The notes below the pieces were generated by a model. It ran no database searches and had not been told where the DNA came from. It worked only from the letters and a program-made list of their open reading frames with translations. Positions 29,936 through 44,693 of a stretch of 64,000 nucleotides of DNA are shown piece by piece. Source of the DNA: Apostichopus japonicus (lineage: Eukaryota; Echinodermata; Holothuroidea; Aspidochirotida; Stichopodidae); contig NC_092579.1 of the NCBI RefSeq assembly GCF_037975245.1, forward strand, positions 25,279,166-25,343,165. Reading direction: 5' to 3'. Numbering within the stretch: the stretch's first letter is position 1; each line of letters begins with the position of its first letter. The position numbers and the translations under genes were made by a program.

Positions 29936-30466
29936 TGTCATCGTTGCGGATGTATGTTATTTCCTAAGACTGACCAATGCACAAAAGGAAGAAGTATAAC
30001 AAATAACATTTGGTAACATGAAACAAAACATAGAGAATTACATTCTTGATAATTATAACTTATCTTACAATCGTTATCTGGCAAAATCAACCGCACGACA
30101 AACTGCGGTGTACAGGGGTTTACGGTGGCTTTCTGGGATTTACGGCGGTTTTCTGGAGAATGTATAGAATACCAACAAAAGTAATAACCTCTCGAGAGAT
30201 ACTCTACGAAGATAATAATTTAACTCCAGATACTCTTACTAATAAGCAAACAACAAATACACGAAGAGGCAATAATAACAGTCACAAGCATACAGCAAAT
30301 CACATTAAAGGAATACCTTATAAACATAAGGAGAAATATAATGCTTTATTATGTTACTATTGATTTGTACAAATTCATATGTTTGTTTCACCAATGTTTG
30401 TATATTGATGTTTTGATACCTTAATTACCTTTACTTTATAGTTTTCACAGTGGTCCTGTTGAGCCA
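29936..30466 (+). repeat. 3' LTR remnant with an inverted middle and lost ends
   Basis: 29936-29977 matches the start of the 5' LTR directly (TGTCATCGTTGC, ATGTATGTTATTTCCTAA). From 29978 to about 30317 the sequence is the reverse complement of 5' LTR bases about 24396-24767 (TGCACAAAAGG, AACATTTGGTAACATGAAAC, AACCGCACGACAAACTGCGG, TCACATTAAAGG). From about 30318 it is direct again (AAGGAGAAATATAATGCTTTA, to CCTGTTGAGCCA at 30466). The 5' LTR bases about 24116-24395 have no counterpart, and the last ~90 bases of the LTR are missing. The 19-bp unit has one copy fewer here. Confidence 0.88.
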
Positions 30467-30910
30467 TATATTTTGTATATTTGTATTTGTGAAAAGATGC
30501 ATGGAAAAATGAGGACATTTTCTAATGGGCGGGGGAGTGAAGTAAGAGTTGACGTTATGTCATGTTAATTGTCTATATGTGCAACTGTAGCATTTTGCAT
30601 GTTAGAAGTATTTTAGACAGCTGCTGTGTATGTCAATGTTATTTCTGTTGTGTGTATGTTAATTAGTTGCAGTATAGCAGCTGTAATTTTTAGTAGTTTC
30701 GAGGGCATTCGATTGCCAGGTCTTGAGTGAAACAGATGTGCTAAATGCACGCAACTCATCGTGTATGCTTCCTCTTTTTCTCCAAGCATTTCTCCGCAGG
30801 AAAGCCCTCATAATTATATACATACAAGGACCCATTATAACGCCCTAACGACGCCTTTTACAACAGTTTTATAGTCAAATACGAGTTAGGGTATTAGTTG
30901 ATGTACAGTA
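30467..30910. other. Spacer between the BEL element and the satellite
   Basis: No supported gene. It contains GGGCGGGGGAG near 30529 and a stretch rich in TGT and AGCAGCTG-like words. The first satellite-like words appear near 30905. Confidence 0.5.
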
Positions 30911-33769
30911 TCGATTGAATGTGCAGTACCGTTAAAGTCGGTAACGATCAATCGAATGTTAGACCCATCAATCAAATGTACGACATCGTTCAATCGAATG
31001 TGCTGTACCGATCAATCGAATGTTCGACACCGATCAATCGAATATTCGACACCGATCAATCTAATGTTCGACACCGATCAATCGAAATTGGGACACCTAA
31101 TAATGGAATGTTCGACACCGATCAATCAAATGTGCGGCACCGATCAATCGTATGATCCACACCGATCAATCGAATGTTCGACACCCATCAATGGAATGTG
31201 TGGCACCCATCAATCGAATGTTCGACAGCTATTAATCGAAATTTCGACACCGATTAATCGAATATGCAACACCCATCAATCGAATGTTCGACACCGATCA
31301 ATCAAATGTGCGGCACCGATCAATCAAATATGCGATACCCATCAATCAAATATTCGACACCGATCAATCGAATGTTCGACACCGATCAATCGAATATTCG
31401 ACACCCATCAATCGAATGTGCGACACCTATCAATCGAATGTTCGGTAACGATCAATCGAATGTTAGACCCATCAATCGATGTGCGACACCTATTAATCGA
31501 ATTTTCAACACCGATTAATCGAATATGCGACAACCATCAATCGAATGTGCAGCACCGATCAATCGAATGAGCAACACTGATCAATCGAATGTGCGGCACT
31601 GATCGATCGAATGTTCGACACACAGATCAATCGAATGTTCGACACCGATCAATGGAATGTTCGACACCGATCAATCGAATGTGACACACCGATCAATCGA
31701 ATGTTCGGCACCGATCAATCGAATATGCTGCACCGATCAATCGAATGTACGACACCGATCAATGGAATGTTCGACACCCATCATTCGAATGTTCGACATC
31801 GATCAATCAAATGTGCGACACCGATCAATGGAATGTGCAACACCGATCAATCGAATGTTCGAAACCGATCAATCGAATGTGCGACACCTATAAATGGAAT
31901 ATTCGGCACCGATCCATCGAATATGCAGCACCGATCAATCGCATGTGCGGCACTGATCGATCGAATGTTCGACACCGATCAATCGAATGTTCGACACCGA
32001 TCAATCGAATGTGCGACACCGATCAATCTAATGTGCAACACCAATCGATCGAATGTTCGACACCGATCAATCGAATGTTCGACACCGATCAATCGAATGT
32101 TCGACACCGATCAATCTAATGTGCGACACCGATCGATCGAATGTTCGACACCCATCAATCGAATGTGCGACACCCATCAATCGAATGTTCGACACCGATG
32201 AATCGAATGTTCGACACCGATGAATCGAATGTGCAACACCGATGAATCGAATGTGCGACACCCATCAATCGAATGTTCGACACCGATCAATCGAATGTTC
32301 GACACCGATCAATCGAATGTTCGACACCGATCATTCGAATGTGCGGCACCGATAAATCGAAGGTTCTACACCGATCAATCAAATGTGCGACACCGATCAA
32401 TCGAATGTGCGACACCGATCAATCGAATGTGCGACACCCATCAATCGAATGTTCGACACCGATCATTCGAATGTTCGACACCGATCATTCGAATGTGCGG
32501 CACCGATCAATCGAATGTCGACACCATCAATCAAATGTGCGGCACCGAACAATCGAATGTGCAGCACCGATCAATCGAATGTGCGGCACTGATCGATCGA
32601 ATGTTCGACACCGATCAATCGAATGTTCGACACCGATCAATCGAATGTGCGACACCGAACAATCTAATGTGCAACACCGATCAATCGAATGTGCGACACC
32701 CATCAATCGAATGTGCGACACCCATCAATCGAATGTTCGACACCCATCAATCGAATGTGCGACACCCATCAATCGAATGTTCGACACCGATCAATCTAAT
32801 GTGCAACACCGATCAATCGAATGTGCGATACCCATCAATCGAATGTGCGACACCCATCAATCGAATGTTCGACACCGATCAATCGAATGTTCGACACCGA
32901 TCATTCGAATGTGCGGCACCGATTAATCGAATGTTCTACACCGATCAATCAAATGTGCGACACCGATCAATCGAATGTGCGACACCCATCAATCGAATGT
33001 GCGACACCCATCAATGGAATGTTCGACACCGATCATTCGAATGTTCGACACCGATCATTCGAATGTGCGGCACCGATCAATCGCATGTCGACACCCATCA
33101 ATCAAATGTGCGGCACCGAACAATCGAATGTGCAGCACCGATCAATCGAATGTGCGGCACTGATCAATCGAATATGCTGCACCGATCAATCGAATGTACG
33201 ACACCGATCAATGGAATGTTCGACACCCATCATTCGAATGTTCGACATCGATCAATCAAATGTGCGACACCCATCAATCGAATGTGCGACACCCATCAAT
33301 CGAATGTGCGGCACCGATCAATCAAATGTGCTTCACCGAACAATCGAATGTGCAGCACCGATCAATCACATGTGCGGCACTGATCCATCGAATGTTCGAC
33401 ACACAGATCAATCGAATGTTCGACACCGATCAATCGAATGTTCGACACCGATCAATCGAATGTACAACACCGATCAATCTAATGTGCGACACCCATCAAT
33501 CGAATGTGCGACACCCATCAATCGAATGTTCGACACCGATGAATCAAATGTGCAACACCGATGAATCGAATGTTCGACACCCATCAATGAAATGTTCGAC
33601 ACCCATTGTTCGTATGATCGGCACCGATCGATCGAATGTGCGACACCGATCAATCGTATGTGTGGCACCGATCCATCGAATGTTCGACATTGATCGATCG
33701 AATGTGCGACACCGATCATTCAAATGTTCGACACCGATCATTCGAATGTGCGACACCTATTAATGTAAT

Positions 33770-35931
33770 GTGCGGCACCGATCAATCGAATATGCAGCAC
33801 CCATCAATCGAATGTGCGACACCGATCAATCTTATGTTCGGCACCGATCAATCGAATGTGCGGCACCGATCAATCGAATACTCGCTATTGATCAATCGAA
33901 TGTTCGAAACCGATCATTCGAATGTTCGACACCGATCAATCGAATGTTCGACACCGATCAATCGAAGGTCGACACCCATCAATCAAATGTGCGGCACCGA
34001 ACAATCGAATGTGCAGCACCGATCAATCGAATATGCGGCACTGATCGATCGAATGTTCGACACACAGATCAATCGAATGTTCGACACCGATCAATCGAAT
34101 GTTCGACACCGATCATTCGAATGTGCGACACCGATCAATCGAATGTTCGGCACCGATCAATCGAATGTTCGACACCGATCAATCGAATGCGCGACACCCA
34201 TCAATCGAATGTGCGACACCCATCAATCGAATGTTCGACACCGATTAATCGAATGTTCGACACCGATCAATCGAATGTGCGACACCCATCAATCGAATGT
34301 GCGACACCCATCAATCGAATGTTCGACACCGATTAATCGAATGTGCGGCACCGATCAATCGAATGTGCGGCACTGATCGATCGAATGTTCGACACACCCA
34401 TCAATCGAATGTTCGACACCGATCAATCGAATGTTCGACACCGATCAATCGAATGTACAACACCGATCAATCTAATGTGCGACACCCATCAATCGAATGT
34501 GCGACACCCATCAATCGAATGTTCGACACCGATGAATCGAATGTGCAACACCGATGAATCGAATGTTCGACACCCATCAATCAAATGTTCGACACCCATT
34601 GTTCGTATGATCGGCACCGATCGATCGAATGTGCGACACCGATCAATCGTATGTGTGGCACAGATCCATCGAATGTTCGACATTGATCAATCGATTGTTC
34701 GACACCGATCATTCAAATGTTCGACACCGATCATTCGAATGTGCAGCATTGATCATCCGAAATTTCCACACCGATCTATCGAATGTGCGACACCGATCAA
34801 TCGTATGTTCGACACCGATCAATCGAATGTGCGACACCTATTAATGTAATGTGCGGCACCGATCAATCGAATATACAGCACCCATCAATCGAATGTGCGA
34901 CACCGATCAATCTTATGTTCGGCACCGATCAATCGAATGTGCGGCACCGTTCAATCGAATGCTCGCAATTGATCAATCGAATGTTCGAAACCGATCATTC
35001 GAATGTTCGACACCGATCAAACGAATGTTCGTCACCGATCAATCGAAGGTCGACACCCATCAATCAAATGTGCGGCACCGAACAATCGAATGTGCAGCAC
35101 CGATCAATCGAATATGCGGCACTGATCGATCGAATGTTCGACACACAGATCAATCGAATGTTCGACACCGATCAATCGAATGTTCGACACCGATCAATCG
35201 AATGTGCGACACCGATCAATCGAATGTTCGGCACCGATCAATCGAATGTGCGACACCGATCAATCGAATGTGCGACACCCATCAATCGAATGTGCGACAC
35301 CCATCAATCGAATGTTCGACACCGATTGATCGAATGTTCGACACCGATCAATCGAATGTTCGACACCCATCAATCGAATGTGCGACACCCATCAATCGAA
35401 TGTTCGACACCGATTAATCGAATGTGCAGCACCGATCAATCGAATGTGCGGCACTGATCGATCGAATGTTCGACACACCCATCAATCGAATGTTCGACAC
35501 CTATTGTTCGTATGTTCGGCACCGATCGATCGAATGTTCGACACCGATCAATCGAATGTGCAACACCGATCAATAGAATATTCGACACCGATAAATCAAA
35601 TGTTCGACACCCATCAATCGAATGTTCGACACCGATCAATCGAATGTGCAGCACCGATCAATCGAATGTACGACACCGATCAATGGAATGTGCGGCACCC
35701 ATCAATCGAATATTTGACACCTATTATTTGAAATTTCGACACCGGTTAATCGAATGTGCGACACCCATCAATCGATTGTTCGACACCGATCATTCGAATG
35801 TTCGACACCGATTATTCGAATGTGCAGCATTGATCAATCGAATTTTCCACACCGATCGATCGAATGTGCGACACCGATCAATCGAATGTTCGAAACCGAT
35901 CAATCGAATGTGCGACACCTATAAATGGAAT
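33770..35931 (+). repeat. In-register segmental duplication inside the satellite, offset 1081 bp
   Basis: 33770-34336 reappears at 34851-35417 with the same order of unit variants. Marker units are CACCCATTGTTCGTATG and CACTGATCGATCGAATG followed by a 24-bp unit. The offset is 49 units plus three bases, reflecting the odd-length units included. Confidence 0.75.
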
Positions 35932-38900
35932 ATTCGGCACCGATCCTTCAAATATGCAGCACCGATCAATCGCATGTGCGGCACTGATCGATCGAATGTT
36001 CGACACCGATCAATCGAATGTTCGACACCGATCAATCGAATGTGCGACACCGATCAATCTAATGTGCAACACCGATCAATCGAATGTGCGACACCCATCA
36101 ATCGAATGTGCGACACCCATCAATCGAATGTTCGACACCGATGAATCGAATGTGCAACACCGATCAATCGAATGTTCGACACCCATCAATCGAATGTTCG
36201 ACACCCATTGTTCGTATGTTCGGCACCGATCGATCGAATGTTCGACATCGATCAATCGTATGTGCGACACCGATCAATCGAATATGCAGCACCCATCAAT
36301 CGAATGTGCGACACCGATCAATCGAATGTTCGGCACCGATCAATCGAATGTGCGGCACCGATCAATCGAATGCTCGCTATTGATCAATCGAATGTTCGAA
36401 ACCGATCATTCGAATGTTCGACACAGATCAATCGAATGTTCGACACACAGATCAATCGAATGTTCGACACCGATCAATCGAATGTTCGACACCGATCAAT
36501 CGAATGTGCGACACCGATCAATCGAATGTTCGGCACCGATCTATCGAATATGCAGCACCGATCAATCGCATATGCGGCACTGATCGATCGAATGTTCGAC
36601 ACCGATCAATCGAATGTTCGACACCGATCAATCGAATGTGCGACACCCATCAATCGAATGTGCGACACCCATCAATCGAATGTTCGACACCGATTAATCG
36701 AATGTGCGGCACCGATCAATCGAATGTGCGACACCCATCAATCGAATGTTCGACACCCATTGTTCGTTTGTTCGGCACCGATCGATCGAATGTTCGACAC
36801 CGATTAATCGCATATGCGGCACTGATCGATCGAATGTTCGACACCGATCGATCGAATGTTCGACACCGATCAATCGAATGTGCGACACCCATCAATCGAA
36901 TGTGCGACACCCATCAATCGAATGTTCGACACCGATCAATCGAATGTTCGACATTGATCATTCGAATGTTCGACACCGATCAATCGAATGTTCGACACCG
37001 ATCAATAGAATATTCGACACCGATTAATCAAATGTTCGACAACCATCAATCGAATGTTCGACACCGATCAATCGAATGTGCAGCACCGATCAATCGAATG
37101 TACGACACCGATCAATGGAATGTGCGGCACCCATCAATCGAATATTTGACACCTATTATTTGAAATTTCGACACCGGTTAATCGAATGTGCGACACCCAT
37201 CAATCGATTGTTCGACACCGATCATTCGAATGTTCGACACCGATTATTCGAATGTGCAGCATTGATCAATCGAATTTTCCACACCGATCGATCGAATGTG
37301 CGACACCCATCAATCGAATGTTCGACACCGATGAATCGAATGTGCAACACCGATCAATCGAATGTTCGACACCCATCAATCGAATGTTCGACACCCATTG
37401 TTCGTATGTTCGGCACCGATCGATCGAATGTACAGCATTGATCAATCGATTGTTCGACACCGATCATTCAAATGTTCGACACCGATCATTCGAATGTGCA
37501 GCATTGATCATCCGAATTTTCCACCACGATCAATCGAATGTGCGACACCGATCAATCGTATGTTCGACACCGATCAATCGAATGTGCGACACCTATTAAT
37601 GTAATGTGCGGCACCGATCAATCGAATATGCAGCACCCATCAATCGAATGTGCGACACCGATCAATCTTATGTTCGGCACCGATCAATCGAATGTGCAGC
37701 ATTGATCATCCGAATTTTGCACCACGATCAATCGAATGTGCGACACCGATCAATCGTATGTTCGACACCGATCAATCGAATGTGCGACACCTATTAATGT
37801 AATGTGCGACACCGATCAATCGAATGTGCGACACCCATCAATCGAATGTTCGACACCGATCATTCGAATGTGCGGCACCGATAAATCGAATGTCGACACC
37901 CATCAATCAAATGTGCGGCACCGATCAATCGAATGTTCGACACCGATCGTTCAAATGTGCAGCACTGATCATCCGAATGTTCGACACACAGATCAATCGA
38001 ATGTGCGACACCGATCACTCGAATGTGCGACACCCATCAATCGATTGAGTGACAGCGATCAATCGAATGTTCGACAACCATCAAACAAATGTGCGACACC
38101 CATCAATCGAATGTTCGGCACCAATCAATCGAATGTGCAGCACCGATCAATCGAATGTGCAGCACTGATCGATCGAATGTTCGACACCGATAATTCGAAT
38201 GTTCGGCACCGATCAATCGAATGTGCAGCACCGATCAATCGAATGTGCGGCACTGGTCGATCGAATGTTCGACACACAGATCAATCGAATATTCGACACC
38301 GATCAGTCGAATGTGCGACACTTATCAATAGAATGTTCGACACCGATCAATCGAATGTGCAGCACCGATCAATCGAATGTACGACACCGATTAATCGAAT
38401 GTGCGACAGCCATCAATCGAATGTACAGCATTGATCAATCGAATGTTCGACACCGATCAATCTAATGTGCAACACCGATCAATCGAATGTGCGACACCCA
38501 TCAATCGAATGTTCGACATTGATCAATCGAATGTTCGACACCCGTCATTCGAATGTTCGACACCGATCATTCGAATGTGCGGCACCGATCAATCGAATGT
38601 TCTACACCGATCAATCAAATGTGCGACAACGATCAATCGAATGTGCGACACCCATCAATCAAATGTTCCACACCGATCATTCGAATTATAGACACCGATC
38701 ATTCGAATTTGCCCCACCGATCAATCGAATGTGCGGCACCCATCAATCGAATATTTGACACCTATTATTTGAAATTTCGACACCGGTTAATCGAATGTGC
38801 GACACCAATCAATCGATTGTTCGACACCGATCAATTGAATGAGCGACACCGATCAATCGAATGTGCGACACCCATCAATCGAATGTTCGACACCGATTAA

Positions 38901-38948
38901 TCGAATGTGCAGCACTGATCGATCGAATGTTCGACACCCATCAATCGA

Positions 38949-39832
38949 ATGTTCGGCACCGATCAATCGAATGTGCAGCACCGATCAATCGAATGTGCAG
39001 CACTGATCGATCGAATGTTCGACACCGATAATTCGAATGTTCGACACCGATCATTCGAATGTGCAGCATTGATCATCCGAATATTCGACACCGATCAATC
39101 TAATGTGCGACACCGATCAATCGAATGTGCGACACCCATCAATCGAATGTTCTACACCGATCAATCGAATGTGCGACACACAGATCAATCGAATGTTCGA
39201 CACCGATCAAACAAATGTGCGACACCCATCAATCGAATGTTCGGCACCAATCAATCGAATGTGCAGCACCGATCAATCGAATGTGCAGCACTGATCGATC
39301 GAATGTTCGACACAGATAATTCGAATGTTCGGCACCGATCAATCGAATGTTCTACACCGATCAATCGAATGTGCGACACCCATCAATCGAATGTTCGGCA
39401 CCGATCAATCGAATGTGCAGCACCGATCAATCGAATGTGCAGCACTGATCGATCGAATGTTCGACACCGATAATTCGAATGTTCGACACCGATCATTCGA
39501 ATGTGCAGCATTGATCATCCGAATATTCGACACCGATCAATCTAATGTGCGACACCGATCAATCGAATGTGCGACACCCATCAATCGAATGTTCTACACC
39601 GATCAATCGAATGTGCGACACACAGATCAATCGAATGTTCGACACCGATCAAACAAATGTGCGACACCCATCAATCGAATGTTCGGCACCAATCAATCGA
39701 ATGTGCAGCACCGATCAATCGAATGTGCAGCACTGATCGATCGAATGTTCGACACAGATAATTCGAATGTTCGGCACCGATCAATCGAATGTTCTACACC
39801 GATCAATCGAATGTGCGACACCCATCAATCAA
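38949..39832 (+). repeat. Tandem duplication inside the satellite, two copies of 442 bp
   Basis: 38949-39390 and 39391-39832 carry the same succession of unit variants, including the non-standard AACAAATGTG, GATCATCCG and CACACAGATC units. 442 is 20 units plus two bases, from one 24-bp unit per copy. The copies look almost identical by eye. Confidence 0.85.
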
Positions 39833-42800
39833 CTGTTCGACACCGATCATTCGAATTATAGACACCGATCATTCGAATTTGCCCCACCGATCAATCGAAT
39901 GTGCAGCACCGATCAACCGAATGTACGACACCGATCAATGGAATGTGCGGCACCCATCAATCGAATATTTGACACCTATTATTTGAAATTTCGACACCGG
40001 TTAATCGAATGTGCGACACAAATCAATCGATTGTTCGACACCGATCAATTGAATGAGCGACACCGATCAATCGAATGTGCGACACCCATCAATCGAATGT
40101 TCGACACCGATTAATCGAATGTGCAGCACTGATCGATCGAATGTTCGACACCCATCAATCGAATGTTCGGCACCGATCAATCGAATGTGCAGCACCGATC
40201 AATCGAATGTGCAGCACTGATCGATCGAATGTTCGACACCGATAATTCGAATGTTCGACACCGATCATTCGAATGTGCAGCATTGATCATCCGAATGTTC
40301 GACACCGATCAATCTAATGTGCGACACCGATCAATCGAATGTGCGACACCCATCAATCGAATGTTCTACACCGATGAATCGAATATGCGACACACAGATC
40401 AATCGAATGTTCGACACCGATCAATGGAATGTGCGACACCGATCAATCGTATGTTCGGCACCCATCAATCGAATGTGCGACACCGATCAATCTTATATTC
40501 GACACCCATTGTTCGTATGTTCGGCACCGATCAATCGAATGTTCGACATCGATCCATCGAATGTTCGAAACCGATCATTCGAATGTGCAGCATTGATCAA
40601 TCAAATTTTCCACACCGATCAATCGAATGCGCGACACCGGTCAATCAAATGTTCGACACCCATCAATCGAATGTTCGGCACCGATCAATCGAATGTGCAG
40701 CACCGATCAATCGAATGTTCAGCACTGATCGATCGAATGTTCGACACCGATAATTCGAATGTTCGACACCGATAATTCGAATGTTCGACACCGATCATTC
40801 GAATGTGCAGCATTGATCATCCGAATGTTCGACACCGATCAATCGAATGTGCAGCATTGATCAATCGAATATTCGACACCCATTAATCGAATGTGCGACA
40901 CCTATCAATCAAATGTTCGACACCGATCAATCTAATGGGCAACACCGATCAATCGAATGTGCGACACCCATCAATCGAATGTTCGACACCCATCAATCGA
41001 ATGTTCGACACCGATCAATCGAATGTTCGACACCGATTATTCGAATGTGCAGCATTGACCAATCGAATTTTCCACACCGATCGATCGAATGTGCGACACC
41101 GATCCATCGAATGAGCGACACCGATCAATCGAATGTGCGACACCGATTAATCTTATGTTCGGCACCGATCAATCGAATGTGCGGCACCGATCAATCGAAT
41201 GTTCGCCATTGATCAATCAAATGTTCGAAACCGATCATTCGAGTGTTCGACATCGATCAATCAAATGTTCGGCACCGATCAATCGAATGTGCAGCACCGA
41301 TCAATCGAATGTGCAACACTGATCGATCGAATGTTCGACACCGATAATTCGAATGTTCGACACCGATCATTCGAATGTGCAGCATTGATCATCCGAATGT
41401 TCGACACCGATCAATCTAATGTGCGACACCGATCAATCGAATGTGCGACACCCATCAATCGTATGTTCGGCACCAATCAATCGAATGTGCGGCACCGATC
41501 AATCGAATGTGCGACACCCATCAATCGAATGTTCGACACCCATTGTTCGTATGTTCGGCACCGATCGATCGAATGTTCGGCACCGATCAATCGAATGTTC
41601 GACATCGATCCATCGAATGTTCGACACCGATCATTCGAATGTTCGACACCGATTATTCGAATGTGCAGCATTGATCAATCGAATTTTCCACACCGATCGA
41701 TCGAATGTGCGACACCGATCAATCGAATGTTCGAAACCGATGAATCGAATGTGCGACACCTATAAATGGAATATTCGGCACCGATCCATCGAATATGCAG
41801 CACCGATCAATCGAATGTGCGGCACTGATCGATCGAATGTTCGACACCGATCAATCGAATGTTCGACACCGATCAATCGAATGTGCGACACCGATCAATC
41901 TAATGTGCAACACCGATCAATCGAATGTGCGACACCGATCAATCGATTGTACGACACCGATCATTCGAATGTTCGAAACCGATCATTCGAATGTGCAGCA
42001 TTGATCAATCAAATTTTCCACACCGATCAATCGAATGCGCGACACCGGTCAATCAAATGTTCGACACCCATCAATCGAATGTTCGGCACCGATCAATCGA
42101 ATGTGCACCACGATCAATCGAATGTTCAGCACTGATCGATCGAATGTTCGACACCGATAATTCGAATGTTCGACACCGATCATTCGAATGTGCAGCATTG
42201 ATCATCCGAATGTTCGACACCGATCAATCTAATGTGCGACACCGATCAATCGAATGTGCGACACCCATCAATCGAATGTTCTACAACGATCAATCGAATG
42301 TGCGACACACAGATCAATCGAATGTTCGACACCGATCCCTGGAATGTGCGACACCGATCAATCGTATGTTCGGCACCAATCATTCGAATGTTCGACACCG
42401 ATCATTCGAATGTGCAGCACTGATCGATCGAATGTTCGACACCGATAATTCGAATGTTCGACACCGATCATTCGAATGTGCAGCACTGATCATCCGAATG
42501 TTCGACACCGATCAATCGAATGTGCAGCATTGATCAATCGAATATTCGACACCCATTAATCGAATGTGCGACACCCATCAATCAAATGTTCGACACCGAT
42601 CAATCTAATGGGCAACACCGATCAATCGAATGTGCGACACCCATCAATCGAATGTTCGACACCCATCAATCGAATGTGCGACACCGATCAATCGTATGTT
42701 CGACACCGATCAATCGAATGTGCGACACCTATTAATGTAATGTGCGGCACCGATCAATCGAATATGCAGCACCCATCAATCGAATGTGCGACACCGATGA

Positions 42801-43769
42801 ATCTTATGTTCGGCACCGATCAATCGAATGTGCGGCACCGATCAATCGAATGCTCGCTATTGATCAATCGAATGTTCGAAACCGATCATTCGAATGTTCG
42901 ACACCGATGAATCGAATGTTCGACACCGATGAATCGAATGTGCGACACCGATGAATCGAATGTGCGACACCCATCAATCGAATGTTCGACACCCATCAAT
43001 CGAATGTTCGACACCGATCAATAGAATATTCGACACCGATTAATCATATGTTCGACACCCATCAATCGAATGTTCGACACCGATCAATCGAATGTGCTGC
43101 ACCGATCAATCGAATTTACGACACCGATCAATGGAATGTGCGGCACCCATCAATCGAATATTTGACAGCTATTATTTGAAATTTCGACTCCGGTTAATCG
43201 AATGTGCGACACCCATCAATCGAATGTTCGACACCGATCAATCGAATATGCGACACCGATCCATCGAATGAGCGACACCGATCAATCGAATGTGCGACAC
43301 CGATTAATCTTATGTTCGGCACCGATCAATCGAATGTGCGGCACCGATCAATCGAATGTTCGCCATTGATCAATCGAATGTTCGAAACCGATCATTCGAG
43401 TGTTCGACATCGATCAATCAAATGTGCGACACCCATCAATCGAATGTGCGACACCGATTAATCGAATGTGCGGCACCGATCAATCGAATGTGCGACACCC
43501 ATCAATCGAATGTTCGACACCCATTGTTCGTATGTTCGGCACCGATCGATCGAATGTTCGACACCGATCAATCGATTGTGCGACACCGATCAATCGTATG
43601 TTCGGCACCGATCAATCCAATGTGCGGCACCGATCCATCGAATGTTCGATACCGATCATTCGAATGTTCGACACCGATCATTCGAATGTGCAGCATTGAT
43701 CAATCGAAATTTCGACACCGATCAATCGAATGTTCGACACCGATTAATCGAATGTGCGGCACCGATCAA

Positions 43770-44693
43770 TCGAATGTGCGGCACCCATCAATCGAATGTG
43801 CGACACCCATCAATCTTATATTCGACACCCATTGTTCGTATGTTCGGCACCGATCAATCGAATGTTCGACATCGATCCATCGAATGTTCGACACCGATCA
43901 TTCGAATGTTCGACACCGATTATTCGAATGTGCAGCATTGATCAATCGAATTTTCCACACCGATCGATCGAATGTGCGACACCGATCAATCGAATGTTCG
44001 AAACCGATGAATCGAATGTGCGACACCTATAAATGGAATATTCGGCACCGATCCATCGAATATGCAGCACCGATCAATCGCATGTGCGGCACTGATCGAT
44101 CGAATGTTCGACACCGATCAATCGAATGTTCGACACCGATCAATCGAATGTGCGACACCGATCAATCGAATGTTCGACACCGATCAATCGAATGTGCGAC
44201 ACCGATCAATCGAATGTTCGAAACCGATCAATCGAATGTGCGGCACCCATCAATCGAATGTGCGACACCCATCAATCTTATATTCGACACCCATTGTTCG
44301 TATGTTCGGCACCGATCAATCGAATGTTCGACATCGATCCATCGAATGTTCGACACCGATCATTCGAATGTTCGACACCGATTATTCGAATGTGCAGCAT
44401 TGATCAATCGAATTTTCCACACCGATCGATCGAATGTGCGACACCGATCAATCGAATGTTCGAAACCGATGAATCGAATGTGCGACACCTATAAATGGAA
44501 TATTCGGCACCGATCCATCGAATATGCAGCACCGATCAATCGCATGTGCGGCACTGATCGATCGAATGTTCGACACCGATCAATCGAATGTTCGACACCG
44601 ATCAATCGAATGTGCGACACCGATCAATCGAATGTTCGACACCGATCAATCGAATGTGCGACACCCATCAATCGAATGTGCGACACCGATCAA
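43770..44693 (+). repeat. Tandem duplication inside the satellite, two copies of 462 bp
   Basis: The run GGCACCCATCAATCG ... TTATATTCGACACCCATTG ... CATTGATCAATCGAATTTTC ... CCTATAAATGG is repeated 462 bases on (21 units). A third copy follows near 45550-46010. Confidence 0.75.

Larger units (their letters stand above)
24074..30466 (+). mobile_element. BEL/Pao LTR retrotransposon, inactive
   Basis: The order is LTR (24074-24996), primer-binding site, gag, aspartic protease, remnants of reverse transcriptase, RNase H, integrase, DUF5641-like end, polypurine tract and LTR remnant (29936-30466). Gag of the DUF1759 type, an integrase with HHCC and DDE residues and a trailing DUF5641 domain are specific for the BEL/Pao group. 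Frameshifts and stop codons occur in every domain, the reverse-transcriptase core is gone, and the right LTR is rearranged and lacks its end. The element cannot move. It lies between the 3' end of the chromodomain gene and the satellite. Confidence 0.93.

Noticed and set aside
24074-30466. An active BEL/Pao element
   Set aside because: Several frameshifts and stops, a deleted reverse-transcriptase core and a rearranged right LTR exclude activity.
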